DNA of 64,000 nucleotides, from assembly GCA_016719485.1 (NCBI GenBank), contig JADJZB010000004.1:442001-506000 (forward strand). Reading direction: 5' to 3'. A model generated the notes under the pieces. It ran no database searches, was not told the DNA's origin, and worked only from the letters and a program-made list of their open reading frames with translations. The position numbers and the translations under genes were made by a program. Each line of letters begins with the position of its first letter. Positions within the stretch are counted from its first letter, which is position 1. Below, in pieces: positions 41,322 through 49,372 of the stretch. This stretch comes from Holophagales bacterium. GTDB taxonomy: Bacteria; Acidobacteriota; Thermoanaerobaculia; UBA5066.

Positions 41322-43943
41322 CTACCGCCGGTCGTCCCGCAGCACCTCGAACCTCACGTCGCCGTCCCCCGGAATCCGCCCGCCCGTGCTCCGGTCGAGC
41401 GCGCGGCGCAGGGCGACGACGGAAACCCAGCGGTCTTCCGGGTCGACGGCCATCGCCTTCGCCAGCGAGCGGGCATAGGTGGCGGGGACGCCGGAGGCGA
41501 CCGTCCCGACGATCGAGAGGACCTCCTCGACGAGCGACCGCAGCGGCAGGTCCGGCCGGTCGAACTTCAGCCTCACGCCCGTCAGGAGCTCGAAGCCCGT
41601 CGCGGCGATCGCCCACTGGTCGGAGCCGGGAGTCGCCTCGGCCCCCGCGATGATCTCGGGCGCGATGTAGCCGGGCGTCCCCATGAGAATGCTCACCGAG
41701 GAGATCGCCCCGCCGCTCTCGGGCCTGGCGTCGGCCTTCGTCTCGCGCGCCAGGCCGAAGTCGAGGAGCTTCAGGCGGGTCGCACCCCCGGGACCGCGCG
41801 TGAGGAAGAGGTTGTCGGGCTTCAGGTCGCGGTGGACGAGGCCGGCCGCGTGCGCGGCGGCGAGGACGTCGAGCGTGCGGTCGAGGACCCAGGCCGTCTC
41901 CAGGAACGGCACTGGCTTCTGCAGCGTCAGCTCGGTCCGGAGGGAGCCGCCGGAAAGGAGCTCCATGACGAGGAACGCGCCCCCGGGCCGCAGCTCGCCG
42001 TAGTCGTAGACCGCGACCGCGTTCGGGTGGCCGAGGCGCGCCGTCAGTCGGGCCTCGCGACGAAAGCGAGCGAGCGAGGTCCGGTCGGAGAGCTGCTCGG
42101 CCCGGATCACCTTCACGGCACAATCGCGGTTGCCCCGGATGTCGCGGGCCGCGTAGACCGTCCCCATTCCCCCTTCACCGAGCCGCCGGTCGAGCCGGTA
42201 GCGCCCCGCGAGGAGCCGCGGGACGGCCTGCGTCATCCTCACCGCGTGCCCGTCGGCCGGGCAGACGACGTCGTCCTCCCCCGCAACCCGTCCGCAGAGC
42301 TCGCACTCGTAGAGCGCCCCGCCGCCCCCGTCCTGCAGGTGCCCGAGGACCTTCTCCCTCACGCGGCGGTCCTCGTCCACCTGCCGCGTCAGCGCGGCCC
42401 TCTCGAGGGCGAGCGCGACGTGCCCGGCGACCGTGCCGAGGATCTTTCGTTCCTCCGGAACGTACCCCTCGCCGGTCCGCTTGGCCCCGAGGGCGATGAG
42501 CCCGAGCGGCTCGCCGTCGCCCGAGAAGAGGGGCATGGCGGCCGCGAAGCCGGCGGCCCGCAGCGTGTTCGCGAGCTCTCCTTCGGCGTAGGGCGGGTCG
42601 CCGCCGTCGGCCGTGAGCGGATGGAACGTGTTCCGCGATTCGGCCGGGTCAGACATCGGGAGGACCGCCGTCCGGTCCAGCTCGGGGACGTCGGCGAGCG
42701 CCCCGGTCGTCACCGGGCGAACCGGCACACCCTGTGTCTCGAGCGCGAAGACCCAGAAGGCCTGCCGGTCCGGCCGGTGGGCGGCCGCGATGCGGTGGAG
42801 GACGTCCGCCGCCAGGTCTTCGCCCGCGTCTCGCAGGTCTCCCACGACTTCGGTCACGAGCTGCGCCGGGTCGTACGCTCCCTGCCGGAACTTCCGGTCG
42901 AGTACGACCTGCGCCCGCTTGCGCAGCGGATCGAAGACGAGAAAGAGGACGACGGCGACCAGGGCCGTCGTGAGCGTCCCCTGCAGGGCGGGCGAGACGA
43001 GCGCCACGATTGCCGTCAGAGCCGGCACGCCCGCGAGGAGGAGGACGACGAGCGCGACGGAGGCGATCGCGTACGAGGCGCTCCTCCTGATGAGGCGGTC
43101 CACCTCGAAGAGGTGGAAACGCGTCGCGGCGACGATCAGAGCCAGGGGAAAGAGGACCGAGACCGAAGAGAGCGCCCACACCGGGAGGAGCGGTGCAGCG
43201 CCGGCAACGGCCGGGATGTCGCGCAGGAAGATGTAGAGGCCGATGTAGATGATGACCGCGACGAGCACGACCCGGGCACGCCGCCTCACGTCTTCCCGGC
43301 GCGCCACCCAGGCCAGGGAGAGGAAGTAAACGAAGATGAACAGGTTGACCGCGAGGGCGAAGACGGCGATCCCCGTCTTCCAGGCGCCTCCCGGCGGGGC
43401 GCCCCCTCCCTCCATCCACCACCTTCGGAGGTAGAGCCCGAGCGGCACGACGGACAGGACGGTGACGACGAGGTAGGCCCGTCCCGGGCTCGCGAGCCGC
43501 GTCACCGGGAAGAACCCGCCGATCGTCACGAGGATCCAGCCGAGGGCCACGAAGTAGACGGTGGCCGACCCGGCAAAGGCGACCTGATCCTCGAGGGACG
43601 TCCCGAACGTGACCGCGCCGATGATCCGCCCGGCATTCAGGACGCCCAGCAGCGTGAGGAACGGGAAGAGGGCGCGGTTGGCCGGATCGAACGGGCGCTT
43701 GAGGATGACGATGACAGCGCCGAGGTAGTGGGCGCCGAAAACGAGGAACGCGAGGACGAGGCGCGGCGGCGTCACCCGGCCCCGCTCCAGTCCGAGGTGG
43801 CCGAGCCAGACCGTCCACGCGAGCGAGAACACCAGCGCCGCGGCGAAGGCCGCTGCGACGACGCGCTTCTCGCGGGGCTCGAGGTTCCTCACGGGCGCCG
43901 TGATTATCCGCTCGGTCGCTCCGGGAGCACGGATCGAGACCAT
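41322..43943 (-). CDS. Membrane Ser/Thr protein kinase with C-terminal kinase domain
   Basis: This 873-residue protein has, in order, about eight hydrophobic helices (residues 25-310), a GAF-like domain (about 370-520, ending in a GHVALALERA helix), a zinc ribbon (CELCGRVAGEDDVVCPADGH) and a kinase domain over the last 270 residues. The kinase has GEGGMGTVY, the catalytic Lys in CAVKV, HRDLKPDN, LLDFGLA and GTPGYIAPE, so it should be active. Most bacterial PknB kinases have the kinase first and the sensor last; here the order is reversed. The ATG at 43943 has GAAGGGGCCC upstream; a longer start at 44003 overlaps the divergent gene. Confidence 0.88.
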   Translation of the reverse strand: MVSIRAPGATERIITAPVRNLEPREKRVVAAAFAAALVFSLAWTVWLGHLGLERGRVTPPRLVLAFLVFGAHYLGAVIVILKRPFDPANRALFPFLTLLGVLNAGRIIGAVTFGTSLEDQVAFAGSATVYFVALGWILVTIGGFFPVTRLASPGRAYLVVTVLSVVPLGLYLRRWWMEGGGAPPGGAWKTGIAVFALAVNLFIFVYFLSLAWVARREDVRRRARVVLVAVIIYIGLYIFLRDIPAVAGAAPLLPVWALSSVSVLFPLALIVAATRFHLFEVDRLIRRSASYAIASVALVVLLLAGVPALTAIVALVSPALQGTLTTALVAVVLFLVFDPLRKRAQVVLDRKFRQGAYDPAQLVTEVVGDLRDAGEDLAADVLHRIAAAHRPDRQAFWVFALETQGVPVRPVTTGALADVPELDRTAVLPMSDPAESRNTFHPLTADGGDPPYAEGELANTLRAAGFAAAMPLFSGDGEPLGLIALGAKRTGEGYVPEERKILGTVAGHVALALERAALTRQVDEDRRVREKVLGHLQDGGGGALYECELCGRVAGEDDVVCPADGHAVRMTQAVPRLLAGRYRLDRRLGEGGMGTVYAARDIRGNRDCAVKVIRAEQLSDRTSLARFRREARLTARLGHPNAVAVYDYGELRPGGAFLVMELLSGGSLRTELTLQKPVPFLETAWVLDRTLDVLAAAHAAGLVHRDLKPDNLFLTRGPGGATRLKLLDFGLARETKADARPESGGAISSVSILMGTPGYIAPEIIAGAEATPGSDQWAIAATGFELLTGVRLKFDRPDLPLRSLVEEVLSIVGTVASGVPATYARSLAKAMAVDPEDRWVSVVALRRALDRSTGGRIPGDGDVRFEVLRDDRR

Positions 43944-43981
43944 CTGGGCCCCTTCGAACCCGACCCGGGTACGATCCCGCC

Positions 43982-45679
43982 ATGAGAGCGTCTCTCGTCG
44001 CACTCCTCGCCCTTGCCGTCACGCTTCCCCTCTTCGCCGAATGGCCGCCCAAGGGGCGGGGCGAGGCGACCCGCTCCCCCGTCTGGGCCGAGCACGGCAT
44101 GGTGGCGAGCGCCCAGCCGCTCTGCACGCAGGCGGGCGTCGAGACGCTCCGAAAGGGCGGAAGCGCCGTCGATGCCGCGATCGCGACGAACGCCTGCCTC
44201 GGCCTGATGGAACCGACGGCGAACGGCCTCGGTGGAGATCTCTTCGCGATCCTCTGGGACCCGGCACGAAAGAATGTCGTCGGCCTGAACGCGTCGGGTC
44301 GCGCACCTCTCGCGCTCACGGCCGACAAGGTCCCGCCGCTTCCCGACGGCACCATCCCGCTCTACAGCCCGTACGCCTGGACCGTCCCGGGCGCCGGCGA
44401 CGGCTGGCTCGAGCTCCACGCCCGGTACGGGAAGCTCCCGCTGACGGAAGTCCTCGCCCCGGCGATCCGCTACGCGGAAGAAGGCTTTCCCGTCTCCCCC
44501 GTCATCGCCACCGACTGGGCTCGCGGCCCCGCCCGCTTCGGAAGCAAGCCCGGCTTCGCGGAGGTCTTCATGCCCGGGGGGCGAACGCCCCGGGAAGGCG
44601 AACGCTTCCGCAACCCGGCTCTCGCCAGGACGCTTCGCCTTCTCGCCTCGAAGAAGAGGGCGGGCTGGGAGGGCGAGTTCGCCGACGCCATCGTCGCGTT
44701 CTCCAGGGCGAACGGCGGCTTCTTCGCGAAGGAGGACTTCGTCGGCCACCGCTCGACCTGGGACGCCCCCATGTCGACGAACTACCGCGGCTACGACCTC
44801 TGGGAGCTCCCGCCGAACACCCAGGGGCTCGCGGCGCTCCAGATGCTGAACCTCCTCGAGGGGTACGACCTCGCGAAGATGGGGCGTGGCAGCGCCGACT
44901 TCTGGCACCTCATGGTCGAAGCGAAGAAGGTCGCCTATGCCGATCGCGCCCGCTACTACGCCGACCCCGCCTTCGCGAAGCTCCCGCTCGAGCGCCTCCT
45001 CTCGAAGGAGTACGCGAAGGAGCGGGCAAAGAAGATCGACCTGAAGCGCGCCTCCCGCGAGGACCCACCCGACGAGGAGGCCGTGCTGAACCGCAAAGAG
45101 ACGACCTACCTCTGCGCGGCCGACGCCTCCGGTCTCATGGTCTCCCTCATCCAGAGCAACTACACCGGGTTCGGGTCGGGCTACGTCGTCCCGGCCCTGG
45201 GCATCGGGATCCACAACCGCGGCTCGCTCTTCTCGCTGAAGAAGGGGCACCCCAACTACCTCGAGCCGGGCAAGCGCCCGTTCCAGACGATCATCCCCGC
45301 GTTTCTCACGAAAGACGGCCAGCCGCTCATGGCCTTCGGACTCATGGGCGGCGACATGCAGCCCCAGGGGCACGTCCAGGTCGTCGTGAACCTCGTCGAT
45401 TTCGGCATGAACCTCCAGGAAGCGGGAGACGCGATTCGCTTCCACCACACCGGGTCGAGCGAACCGACAGGGACGGTCATGAAGGACGGAGGAGAGCTCT
45501 ACCTCGAGGAGGGCCTGCCGGAGCCGGTCCTCCAGGAGCTGATGAGACGCGGTCATAGGATCGGAAGGGAGCCGGTCGGCGCCTACGGCGGCTACCAGGC
45601 GATTGCCCGCGACCCGTCGACGGGGTTCTTCCTCGGTGCGACGGAGAAACGAAAGGACGGGGCTGCCGCAGGTTTCTGA
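43982..45679 (+). CDS. ggt: Gamma-glutamyltranspeptidase
   Basis: This 565-residue Ntn-hydrolase is made as a proenzyme and cuts itself into two chains. It has a signal peptide (RASLVALLALAVTLPLFA), so it is periplasmic or secreted. The start of the small chain is at Thr374 (KETTYLCAAD), the catalytic nucleophile. The glutamate-binding Arg/Asn/Gly residues of the large chain (NGLGGDLFAI) and the C-terminal GLMGGDMQPQGHVQ segment are typical. It transfers or hydrolyses the gamma-glutamyl group of glutathione. It is divergent from the kinase gene and 61 bases upstream of the aminotransferase. Confidence 0.93.
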   Translation: MRASLVALLALAVTLPLFAEWPPKGRGEATRSPVWAEHGMVASAQPLCTQAGVETLRKGGSAVDAAIATNACLGLMEPTANGLGGDLFAILWDPARKNVVGLNASGRAPLALTADKVPPLPDGTIPLYSPYAWTVPGAGDGWLELHARYGKLPLTEVLAPAIRYAEEGFPVSPVIATDWARGPARFGSKPGFAEVFMPGGRTPREGERFRNPALARTLRLLASKKRAGWEGEFADAIVAFSRANGGFFAKEDFVGHRSTWDAPMSTNYRGYDLWELPPNTQGLAALQMLNLLEGYDLAKMGRGSADFWHLMVEAKKVAYADRARYYADPAFAKLPLERLLSKEYAKERAKKIDLKRASREDPPDEEAVLNRKETTYLCAADASGLMVSLIQSNYTGFGSGYVVPALGIGIHNRGSLFSLKKGHPNYLEPGKRPFQTIIPAFLTKDGQPLMAFGLMGGDMQPQGHVQVVVNLVDFGMNLQEAGDAIRFHHTGSSEPTGTVMKDGGELYLEEGLPEPVLQELMRRGHRIGREPVGAYGGYQAIARDPSTGFFLGATEKRKDGAAAGF

Positions 45680-45740
45680 TTGGTCGGGAACGCATTCGGG
45701 GAGTCCCGGCCGGGCCGGTGAGCGGTGTAATCTGCCCGCC

Positions 45741-46970
45741 ATGAGCGTCCAGACCGCAGAGAAGGCCACCCCCCGCGTCTCGGAGCGGGGCCGGCGCGTC
45801 CCCGCCTCCCCCATCCGCAAGCTCGCCTCCTTCGCCGACGCGGCGAAGAAGCGCGGCGTGAAGGTCTACCACCTGAACATCGGCCAGCCCGACCTCGAGA
45901 CCCCCGCGCCGATGCGGGACCGGCTCGCGCAGATCCACGACAAGACCTACGCCTACACCCCCTCGAACGGCACCCCCGAGTGTCTCGACTTCCTCGTCGG
46001 CTACTACCGCGGCCGCGGCGTCGAGCTGACGAAGAGCCAGGTCATCACGACGACGGGCGGGAGCGAGGCGGTCCTCTTCGCCTTCATGGCCTGCTGCGAG
46101 ACGGGCGACGAGGTCCTCCTCGTCGAGCCCTTCTACACGAACTATCGCGCCTTCGCGGCGATGGGGGGCGTCGAGCTGAAGCCGATCGTGACCCGCGCCG
46201 AGGACGGATTCCACCTTCCCGCGCGCGGGGAGTGGGAGAAGGCGCTCACGCCGCGGACGAAGGCCGTCATCCTCTGCAACCCCAACAACCCGACCGGGAC
46301 CGTCTACTCGAAGGAGGAGCTCGTCCGGGTCGCCGAGTTCTGCCGCGACCACGGCCTCTTCCTCATCGCCGACGAGGTCTACCGCGAGTTCGTCTACGAC
46401 GGGCGAGAGATCACGAGCGCGCTCTCGCTTCCGGGCTTCGAGGACGTCGTCGTCGTCGTCGACAGCCTCTCCAAGCGCTACAGCGCCTGCGGCATCCGGC
46501 TCGGCTGCCTCGTCACCCGCAACCCCGAGGTCTACCAGTCGTGCCTCCACATGGCGCAGGGGCGCCTCTCTCCGCCGGGGCTCGCGCAGGCGATCGCTCC
46601 CGGCGCCGCCCTCCTCGGCCCCGAGTACGTCGAGGGCGTCGTCAGGGAGTACGGCCATCGGCGCGACATCCTCTTCACCGAGCTGACGAAGATCCCCGGC
46701 ATCTTCTTCCGCAAGCCCGAGGGCGCCTTCTACTTCGTCGCGCGCATCCCGGTGAAGGACAGCGAGGACTTCGCCCAGTGGCTCCTCACCGACTTCCAGC
46801 TCGACGGCGCCACGGTCATGGTCGCCCCGGCGGACGGCTTCTACGCGACGCCGGGCCTCGGCAAGGACGAGGTGCGGATCGCCTACGTCCTGAAGGCCGA
46901 GGACCTCACCGCGTCCTGCCGGATCCTCGAGGCGGCGATTCCGGCGTACCGGGCCGCGCGAGGGCTCTGA
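45741..46970 (+). CDS. Pyridoxal-phosphate aminotransferase, class I/II
   Basis: This 409-residue aspartate/tyrosine-type aminotransferase has the PLP lysine at 245 (DSLSKRYSACG), the cofactor ring residues in ADEVYREFVYDG and NPNNPTGT, and IGQPDLETP near the N-terminus. It should transfer an amino group between an amino acid and a keto acid; aspartate, alanine or aromatic amino acids are the usual substrates and cannot be told apart here. The ATG at 45741 is chosen because the fold begins right after it. A strong hairpin and a second T-run terminator follow. Confidence 0.92.
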   Translation: MSVQTAEKATPRVSERGRRVPASPIRKLASFADAAKKRGVKVYHLNIGQPDLETPAPMRDRLAQIHDKTYAYTPSNGTPECLDFLVGYYRGRGVELTKSQVITTTGGSEAVLFAFMACCETGDEVLLVEPFYTNYRAFAAMGGVELKPIVTRAEDGFHLPARGEWEKALTPRTKAVILCNPNNPTGTVYSKEELVRVAEFCRDHGLFLIADEVYREFVYDGREITSALSLPGFEDVVVVVDSLSKRYSACGIRLGCLVTRNPEVYQSCLHMAQGRLSPPGLAQAIAPGAALLGPEYVEGVVREYGHRRDILFTELTKIPGIFFRKPEGAFYFVARIPVKDSEDFAQWLLTDFQLDGATVMVAPADGFYATPGLGKDEVRIAYVLKAEDLTASCRILEAAIPAYRAARGL

Positions 46971-46989
46971 CCCGGGAGAATGAGGACTC

Positions 46990-47023
46990 GCAAGGGCCGG
47001 TTTGAACAGAATCCGGCCCTTGC
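46990..47023 (+). terminator. Hairpin after the aminotransferase
   Basis: A perfect 11-base stem (GCAAGGGCCGG, 46990-47000, and CCGGCCCTTGC, 47013-47023) with a 12-base loop lies 20 bases after the aminotransferase stop. It is followed by ATTTCC, a weak T-run. It probably ends the transcript of the aminotransferase. Confidence 0.65.
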
Positions 47024-47046
47024 ATTTCCGGGAAACGGGCGCCACA

Positions 47047-47198
47047 TTCTCGCCAAGGGACAGGCAACCCAAGGGAGTTCCCTCCACTTACAGACCTCAC
47101 TACCCCTGGTCGGCGAGGAACCACTCTCCGCCGCCCCCCTCCTCGCAGGCCAGGGACGCCGGGAGCGAAGCTCAGGTGCTCGCTCCCGGCAGCTTTTT
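47047..47198 (+). ncRNA. Candidate small structured RNA
   Basis: Between the aminotransferase terminator and the next gene lies an unexplained stretch. TTCTCGCC (47047-47054) pairs with GGCGAGGA (47112-47119), AGGG (47056-47059) pairs with CCCT (47104-47107), and an inner AGGG/CCCT hairpin sits at 47072-47083. A strong intrinsic terminator closes it (47158-47198). A terminator about 190 bases after the last stop, following an earlier one, suggests an independent transcript of roughly 150 bases. I match no known RNA family, and the 5' end is not known. Confidence 0.3.
47158..47198 (+). terminator. Intrinsic terminator with T-run
   Basis: A perfect 11-base stem (GCCGGGAGCGA, 47158-47168, and TCGCTCCCGGC, 47180-47190) with an 11-base loop is followed by AGCTTTTT (T-run 47194-47198). 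This is the clearest rho-independent terminator in the window. A further 7-base hairpin (47197-47213) overlaps its end. Confidence 0.8.
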
Positions 47199-47245
47199 CA
47201 GGGCGCCCCTGAAGCGGGACCGCAGGCCGAGGTAACGTCCGTCGC

Positions 47246-47806
47246 GTGAAGGACTCCGTCGCGTTCGCCCTGTGCCTCGGCCTCGCAGCGCTTTCCACGG
47301 CGTGCGGAGATGTGGCGACCGGGCCGCCTCCTCCCGGCCCGGCGCCCGCCCTCCCGGCGGCGGCGCCGAATCCCGCTCCTCTGCCGCCTGTCCGCCCGCC
47401 CGAGACCCTCGAGCGTCTCGGGGCCACCGGGCGCGCGCCCGTCGAGGTGAGGGCCGTCGCGGTACAGGGCCATCCGCCGCTTCCCACGTACCGGGCGACG
47501 ATCCGCAACGTCGCCGATCTTCCGGTTCGCCGTGTCATCGCGACGGTCGTCTACCTCGACGTCACCGGCAAGGCCCTCGTGGGCGAGAACCAGGACGTCG
47601 CGTTCGGGAGCCCGCTCGAGGCGATCGACCCGGGGACGGCCCTCGAAACGATGTTCCTCTCGCGCGTCGACATGGCCCCCGAGGTCCGGCTCGTCGTCAG
47701 GGTCGTCACGTTCCTCGAGAAGGGCACGGGGACCGACCCGGTGCCGCGCGAGTGGAAGAACCCTCGCTACGAGTCGGAGCTGGCAAAGGCCGAAGGCCGG
47801 CGCTGA
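47246..47806 (+). CDS. Predicted lipoprotein with FxLYD-like domain
   Basis: This 186-residue protein begins with a signal peptide whose LSTAC end (Cys20) resembles a lipobox, so it is probably lipid-anchored in the envelope. A Pro/Ala-rich linker (residues 24-50) leads to a beta-rich domain (VRAVAVQG...YRATIRNVADLPVRRVIATVVYLDVTGK), which resembles FxLYD or similar accessory domains. No catalytic motif is visible. The GTG at 47246 is chosen because the signal peptide follows directly. It runs convergent with the DoxX gene, with one base between the stops. Confidence 0.7.
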   Translation: MKDSVAFALCLGLAALSTACGDVATGPPPPGPAPALPAAAPNPAPLPPVRPPETLERLGATGRAPVEVRAVAVQGHPPLPTYRATIRNVADLPVRRVIATVVYLDVTGKALVGENQDVAFGSPLEAIDPGTALETMFLSRVDMAPEVRLVVRVVTFLEKGTGTDPVPREWKNPRYESELAKAEGRR

Positions 47807-47807
47807 T

Positions 47808-48185
47808 TCAGGCCCCGGGCTGCGCGTCCCGCACCAGCAGACCTCGGAAGCTCCCCCGGTAGGTCCAGAGGAGGAACCCCTCCAGTGCCACGATGACCGG
47901 CACGATCCAGAGAAACGCCGGGTCGAGGAGGAGGTGGTAGAGGGTTATCGAGACGACGCCCGGGGCGAGAAGTGCGAGGCCGAGCGGCACGAAGCGGTTC
48001 GAAAGGAGAAGCAGCCCCGCTCCCAGCTCGATCGCTTTCACGACCTTCATCCAGCCGCTCTCGATCAGCATCACCTGAAAGGCGTGCGGGGGAGCGATCG
48101 GGAGGAGGCCGAGGAAGCCGCCGACGCCGGTCGCGGCGAAGAGCGCTCCGAGGGCCAGACGCGCAGCCGGGACGACGTGTCTCAT
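47808..48185 (-). CDS. DoxX-like membrane protein
   Basis: This 125-residue protein has four hydrophobic helices and the DoxX-family plan (LALGALFAATGVGGFLG at the start, KVVKAIELGAGLLLLSNRFVPLGLALLAP in the middle). The family is loosely linked to quinone or thiol redox, but no activity is established. The ATG at 48185 starts the first helix; the same frame further upstream has no domain content. It is the last gene of the lipase-methyltransferase-cupin-DoxX group, 43 bases after the cupin gene. Confidence 0.82.
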   Translation of the reverse strand: MRHVVPAARLALGALFAATGVGGFLGLLPIAPPHAFQVMLIESGWMKVVKAIELGAGLLLLSNRFVPLGLALLAPGVVSITLYHLLLDPAFLWIVPVIVALEGFLLWTYRGSFRGLLVRDAQPGA

Positions 48186-48228
48186 CGACGCGCCCGCGTG
48201 GCCTGAGGCGCACCACCCGGCGGGCCCA

Positions 48229-48723
48229 TCACAGCAGCTCGGCGAGACCCGGGAAGCCGGCCCGGAGCCGCGCCGCCTCCGGGGCCAGGTCCGCCAGGAG
48301 AACGAAGTCCGCGAAGTCGAATCCGGGTCCCACGGTGCACGACACGAGCGCCAGGTCGCCGAGGGGCCGCGCCGCCTGCCACGCGCCGGCGGGAACGACG
48401 GCGATCGGCTCGAGACCTTCGCTCGCGCGCCCGAGGACGTGCCGCTCGACACCCGCGAGCTCCGCGTCGACGACGAGGACCTCGAGCGGGTCCCCTTCGT
48501 GGAAGAACCATACCTCGTCGGAGAGCACGCGGTGCCAGCGGCTCACCTCGCCGCGCGAGAGGAGGAAGAGGATCGCGGTCAACGCCGGACGGCGAACGAG
48601 CCGCCCGGAGTCCTCGACGACCGTTCCGGAACGGTAGACCTGCCGGTAGCGCCCGCCTTCGGGATGGGGTTCGAGCCGGAGGGCGGACGCGAGACGGACG
48701 GCGAGGTCGCTATCCGTTGCCAT
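48229..48723 (-). CDS. Cupin, DUF985 family
   Basis: This 164-residue protein is a single cupin barrel with the DUF985 hallmarks: LEPHPEGGRYRQVYRS near the N-terminus, FLLSRGEVSRWHRVLSDEVWFFHEGDP, and PAGAWQAA. The His residues in SRWHR and FFHEGD may bind a metal or ligand. Its function is unknown; relatives have been linked to sugar-phosphate or small-metabolite binding. The ATG at 48723 lies inside the end of the methyltransferase gene (14-base overlap) with GGGAGC as ribosome site. Confidence 0.88.
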   Translation of the reverse strand: MATDSDLAVRLASALRLEPHPEGGRYRQVYRSGTVVEDSGRLVRRPALTAILFLLSRGEVSRWHRVLSDEVWFFHEGDPLEVLVVDAELAGVERHVLGRASEGLEPIAVVPAGAWQAARPLGDLALVSCTVGPGFDFADFVLLADLAPEAARLRAGFPGLAELL

Positions 48724-49372
48724 TCGCAGCTCCCTTGCGGACGACCCACGTCGTCATGGCGCGCTGGCCCGAAACCACCGTCGTCTTGATCGGATCGAGG
48801 AGCTTTCCGCCGAGCTCCGCCGTGAGCGCCGCCAGGTACGCCTCGTCGACGAGATAGCGGTCGGTCCCGTCGGGGAGGGCGTAGCGGCGTCCCCCGCGCG
48901 GCTCGACGCGATCCTCCATCCCGATGGAGGAGGCGAGACGGCAGAAGAAGAGGCCCCCGGGCGCGAGGAGGCGCCACGTCCCGCGGAGCTTCGCGAGGAA
49001 GTGCTCCTCGTCACGGGCGAAGTGCAGGACGGCATTTGAGAAGACGACGTCGGCGCAGCCGTCGGGAAAGCTGCTGGCGTCGACCGGCTCCTGCCGGAAG
49101 CTCGAATCCGGAAGCGACGGAGCGAGACGTTTCGCGAGAGAGCGCACCGCTTCGATCGCGCCGGCGTCGGAGTCGAGCGCGAGGACCTCGTAGCCCTCGC
49201 GCAGGAAGAAGACGAGGTTCCTGCCGCGGCCGCAGCCGGCGTCGAGGACGCGCATCCCGGGCGCGATCCGCCCGCGCAGGATCTGGTCGAAGAGGTAGAT
49301 GTCGATCGCGCCGAAGAGGGCTCCGAGGTCCGTGGCCTTCCGTTCCGCCTCCGGTTCCGGTGCCGTCGTCAT
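48710..49372 (-). CDS. SAM-dependent methyltransferase, class I
   Basis: This 220-residue enzyme has motif I VLDAGCGRGRN near residue 43, then ALDSDAGAIEA, ADVVFSNAVLHFA (motif IV region), and a LAPGGLFFCRLAS strand, all of the UbiE/Methyltransf_11 kind. The substrate is unknown. The ATG at 49372 overlaps the lipase stop by 4 bases (ATGA), so it is coupled to that gene, and the 3' end overlaps the cupin start. A longer N-terminal extension in the same frame has no domain content and lies inside the lipase gene. Confidence 0.88.
   Translation of the reverse strand: MTTAPEPEAERKATDLGALFGAIDIYLFDQILRGRIAPGMRVLDAGCGRGRNLVFFLREGYEVLALDSDAGAIEAVRSLAKRLAPSLPDSSFRQEPVDASSFPDGCADVVFSNAVLHFARDEEHFLAKLRGTWRLLAPGGLFFCRLASSIGMEDRVEPRGGRRYALPDGTDRYLVDEAYLAALTAELGGKLLDPIKTTVVSGQRAMTTWVVRKGAANGNG

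Noticed and set aside
47047..47198. 6S RNA, SRP RNA, tmRNA or RNase P RNA
   Set aside because: I could not match the conserved core of any of these; only local pairing and a terminator are visible, so it is listed as an unnamed candidate.
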